Source of the DNA: Caldora sp965222765
Lineage (GTDB): Bacteria; Cyanobacteriota; Cyanobacteriia; Cyanobacteriales; Coleofasciculaceae
Assembly: GCA_965222765.1 (NCBI GenBank)
Contig: CBDCVG010000070.1
Coordinates: 124,001-188,000 of the forward strand
DNA length: 64,000 bases
Reading direction: 5' to 3'
Notes under the pieces: model-generated
What the model saw: only the letters and a program-made list of their open reading frames with translations
Databases searched by the model: none
Told to the model about the DNA's origin: nothing
Shown here: one piece after another, positions 62,974-64,000 of the stretch
How the letters are laid out: each line of letters starts with the position of its first letter
Numbering within the stretch: the first letter of the stretch is position 1
Program-made: the position numbers and the translations under genes

Positions 62974-64000
62974 GTGGAGGAATCGGTTGTGCAATTGCCT
63001 ACCGAACCGATAGAAATTGAGCATGAGTTAAGTGCAAAAGAAGTGCCACCAGAAGAGTTACTGGCTAAGTCATCACTGCAAGGTCAAGAGACTTTGCGTT
63101 ACGATCCAGTTGCGATCGAGGCTCAATATAGTAAAAAACCGTTACAAGTATTCGGGCGGGTTATAAGTATTGTTTGGCCGTTTGCCTCCTTTAGTATTGG
63201 TATCTGGTGGGATCGTCTTCGGGGAAAAACCCTATCTCAGGGAAGGGATAGAGCAATTCAACTGCGGGAAATTTTGACCAAACTTGGACCAGCTTACATC
63301 ACAGGTAGGACAAGCGCTCTCAACCCGACCAGATTTAGTGCCCTCAGTTTTTTTAGAAGAGTTGTCTCTGTTGCAAGACCAATTGCCAGCGTTTCCCAAC
63401 GAAGTTGCTTTTCGATTTATTGAAGAAGATTAGGTGCTCCCCCGGAAGAGATTTACGCCGAGCTTACCTCAGAACCTGTAGCAGCGGCTTCCCTAGGACA
63501 AGTTTACAAAGGCAAGCTCAAAACTGGGGAAACTGTAGCAGTGAAAGTGCAGCGACCCGGATTAGCGCAGGGCATTACCTTGGATATGTACATTCTGCGC
63601 AGTGTTGCTGGGTTGGTGAAAAATACTTTTAAGCAGGTGCGGAGCGATTTGGTTGCCATTATGGATGAATTTGGCATCCGCATTTTTGAGGAAATGAATT
63701 ACACTCAGGAAGGACACAATGCAGAACGTTTTTGCTCAACTTTATGGTCATTTGAAAGACATTTATATTCCCCAAATTTATTGGGAATATACAGGGCGTC
63801 GTGTCATAACAATGGAGTGGATCTCTGGGACTAAGCTGACTAAGATGGAAGCAATTAAATCCCAAGGAATTGACGCAAGTATTTGATTGAAATCGGTGTT
63901 CAATGTTCACTCAGGCAACTCCTGGAACATGGTTTTTTTCACGCAGATCCTCATCCTGGTAATTTGTTAGCAACAGAGGATGGAAAGCTTGCCTACATTG
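62974..64000 (+). pseudogene. ABC1/AarF-UbiB family kinase with multiple frameshifts, partial
   Basis: Reading across frames gives an ABC1 kinase: RDRAIQLREILTKLGPAYI, then GQALSTRPDLVPSVFLEEL, the Ala-rich loop AAASLGQVYKG, AVKVQRPG, EEMNYTQEGHNAERF, and HADPHPGNLL at the window end. At least four one-base shifts are needed: near 63300 (extra base), 63430 (lost base), 63728 (extra T in a T run) and 63882 (lost C). Motifs are otherwise perfect, which argues for sequencing errors over old decay. These kinases act in quinone metabolism and, in plastids, in plastoglobules. The 3' end lies beyond the window. Confidence 0.88.

Overview
The window is cyanobacterial chromosome, most likely from a filamentous species. 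HIP1 octamers (GCGATCGC) are scattered through it. Heptamer short tandem repeats (GAATTAA, AACAAAT, TGCCTTC, GGGAGCT types) occur throughout. Gene content fits: phylloquinone genes menA and menF, a group-2 sigma factor, DUF760 and DUF3611 proteins, a PEP-CTERM protein, a very large kinase/ATPase/histidine kinase and a caspase-like protease. No tRNA, rRNA or CRISPR array was recognised. The species cannot be named from the sequence.

Layout. 1-8.0 kb: small ferredoxin, a broken GUN4-domain gene next to a 190-bp direct repeat, mutS, rlmH and an SGNH hydrolase, separated by miniature elements. 7.9-20 kb: menA and menF (divergent), two large multi-pass membrane proteins, an MntA nucleotidyltransferase whose HepT partner is reduced to 17 codons, a methyltransferase, a PEP-CTERM protein, moaE, DUF760 and a sigma factor. 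20-24.4 kb: truncated tnpB, histidine phosphatase, glucokinase and a frameshifted IS630-type insertion. 24.9-32.2 kb: a one-directional lipid-type cluster of two desaturases, three alpha/beta hydrolases (one interrupted), a cyclopropane-fatty-acid-synthase-like methyltransferase and a PlsC-like acyltransferase. 33-41.6 kb: ribD, an SDR protein, lysS with a C-terminal KTSC domain, a truncated Uma2 gene, a tyrosinase and comB. 41.9-56.6 kb: signalling and conflict genes (kinase/AAA/GAF/PAS/histidine kinase; DUF6888-DUF6887 pair; caspase-nSTAND-pentapeptide protein divergent from a Trypco1-type protein), a Tat-exported nitrilase homologue, DUF2330 and RnfD-like proteins and a PadR regulator. 57.3-64 kb: housekeeping genes serS, rseP, nth, rpsN, aat and an ABC1-family kinase running off the end.

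Miniature elements have reshaped many gene boundaries. A TA-flanked family (ends GGGCTTGCTGAATAAGTCG) supplies the last codons and stop of comB, abuts the stops of a membrane protein and the PEP-CTERM gene, and truncates a DUF6888/6887 remnant and Uma2. A second repeat (CTAGTACCGCTGCGCGGAAT) supplies the last residues of a desaturase and, in a variant, of nth. Other repeats have expanded in frame inside three long proteins.

Several genes at the right end carry single-base indels: the large kinase, rseP, the presumably essential rpsN, and at least four in the ABC1 kinase. Because the shifts compensate or sit in homopolymers and motifs are otherwise intact, sequencing error is a serious explanation. 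The lipid cluster and the caspase/Trypco1 locus are the best candidates for undescribed biology.
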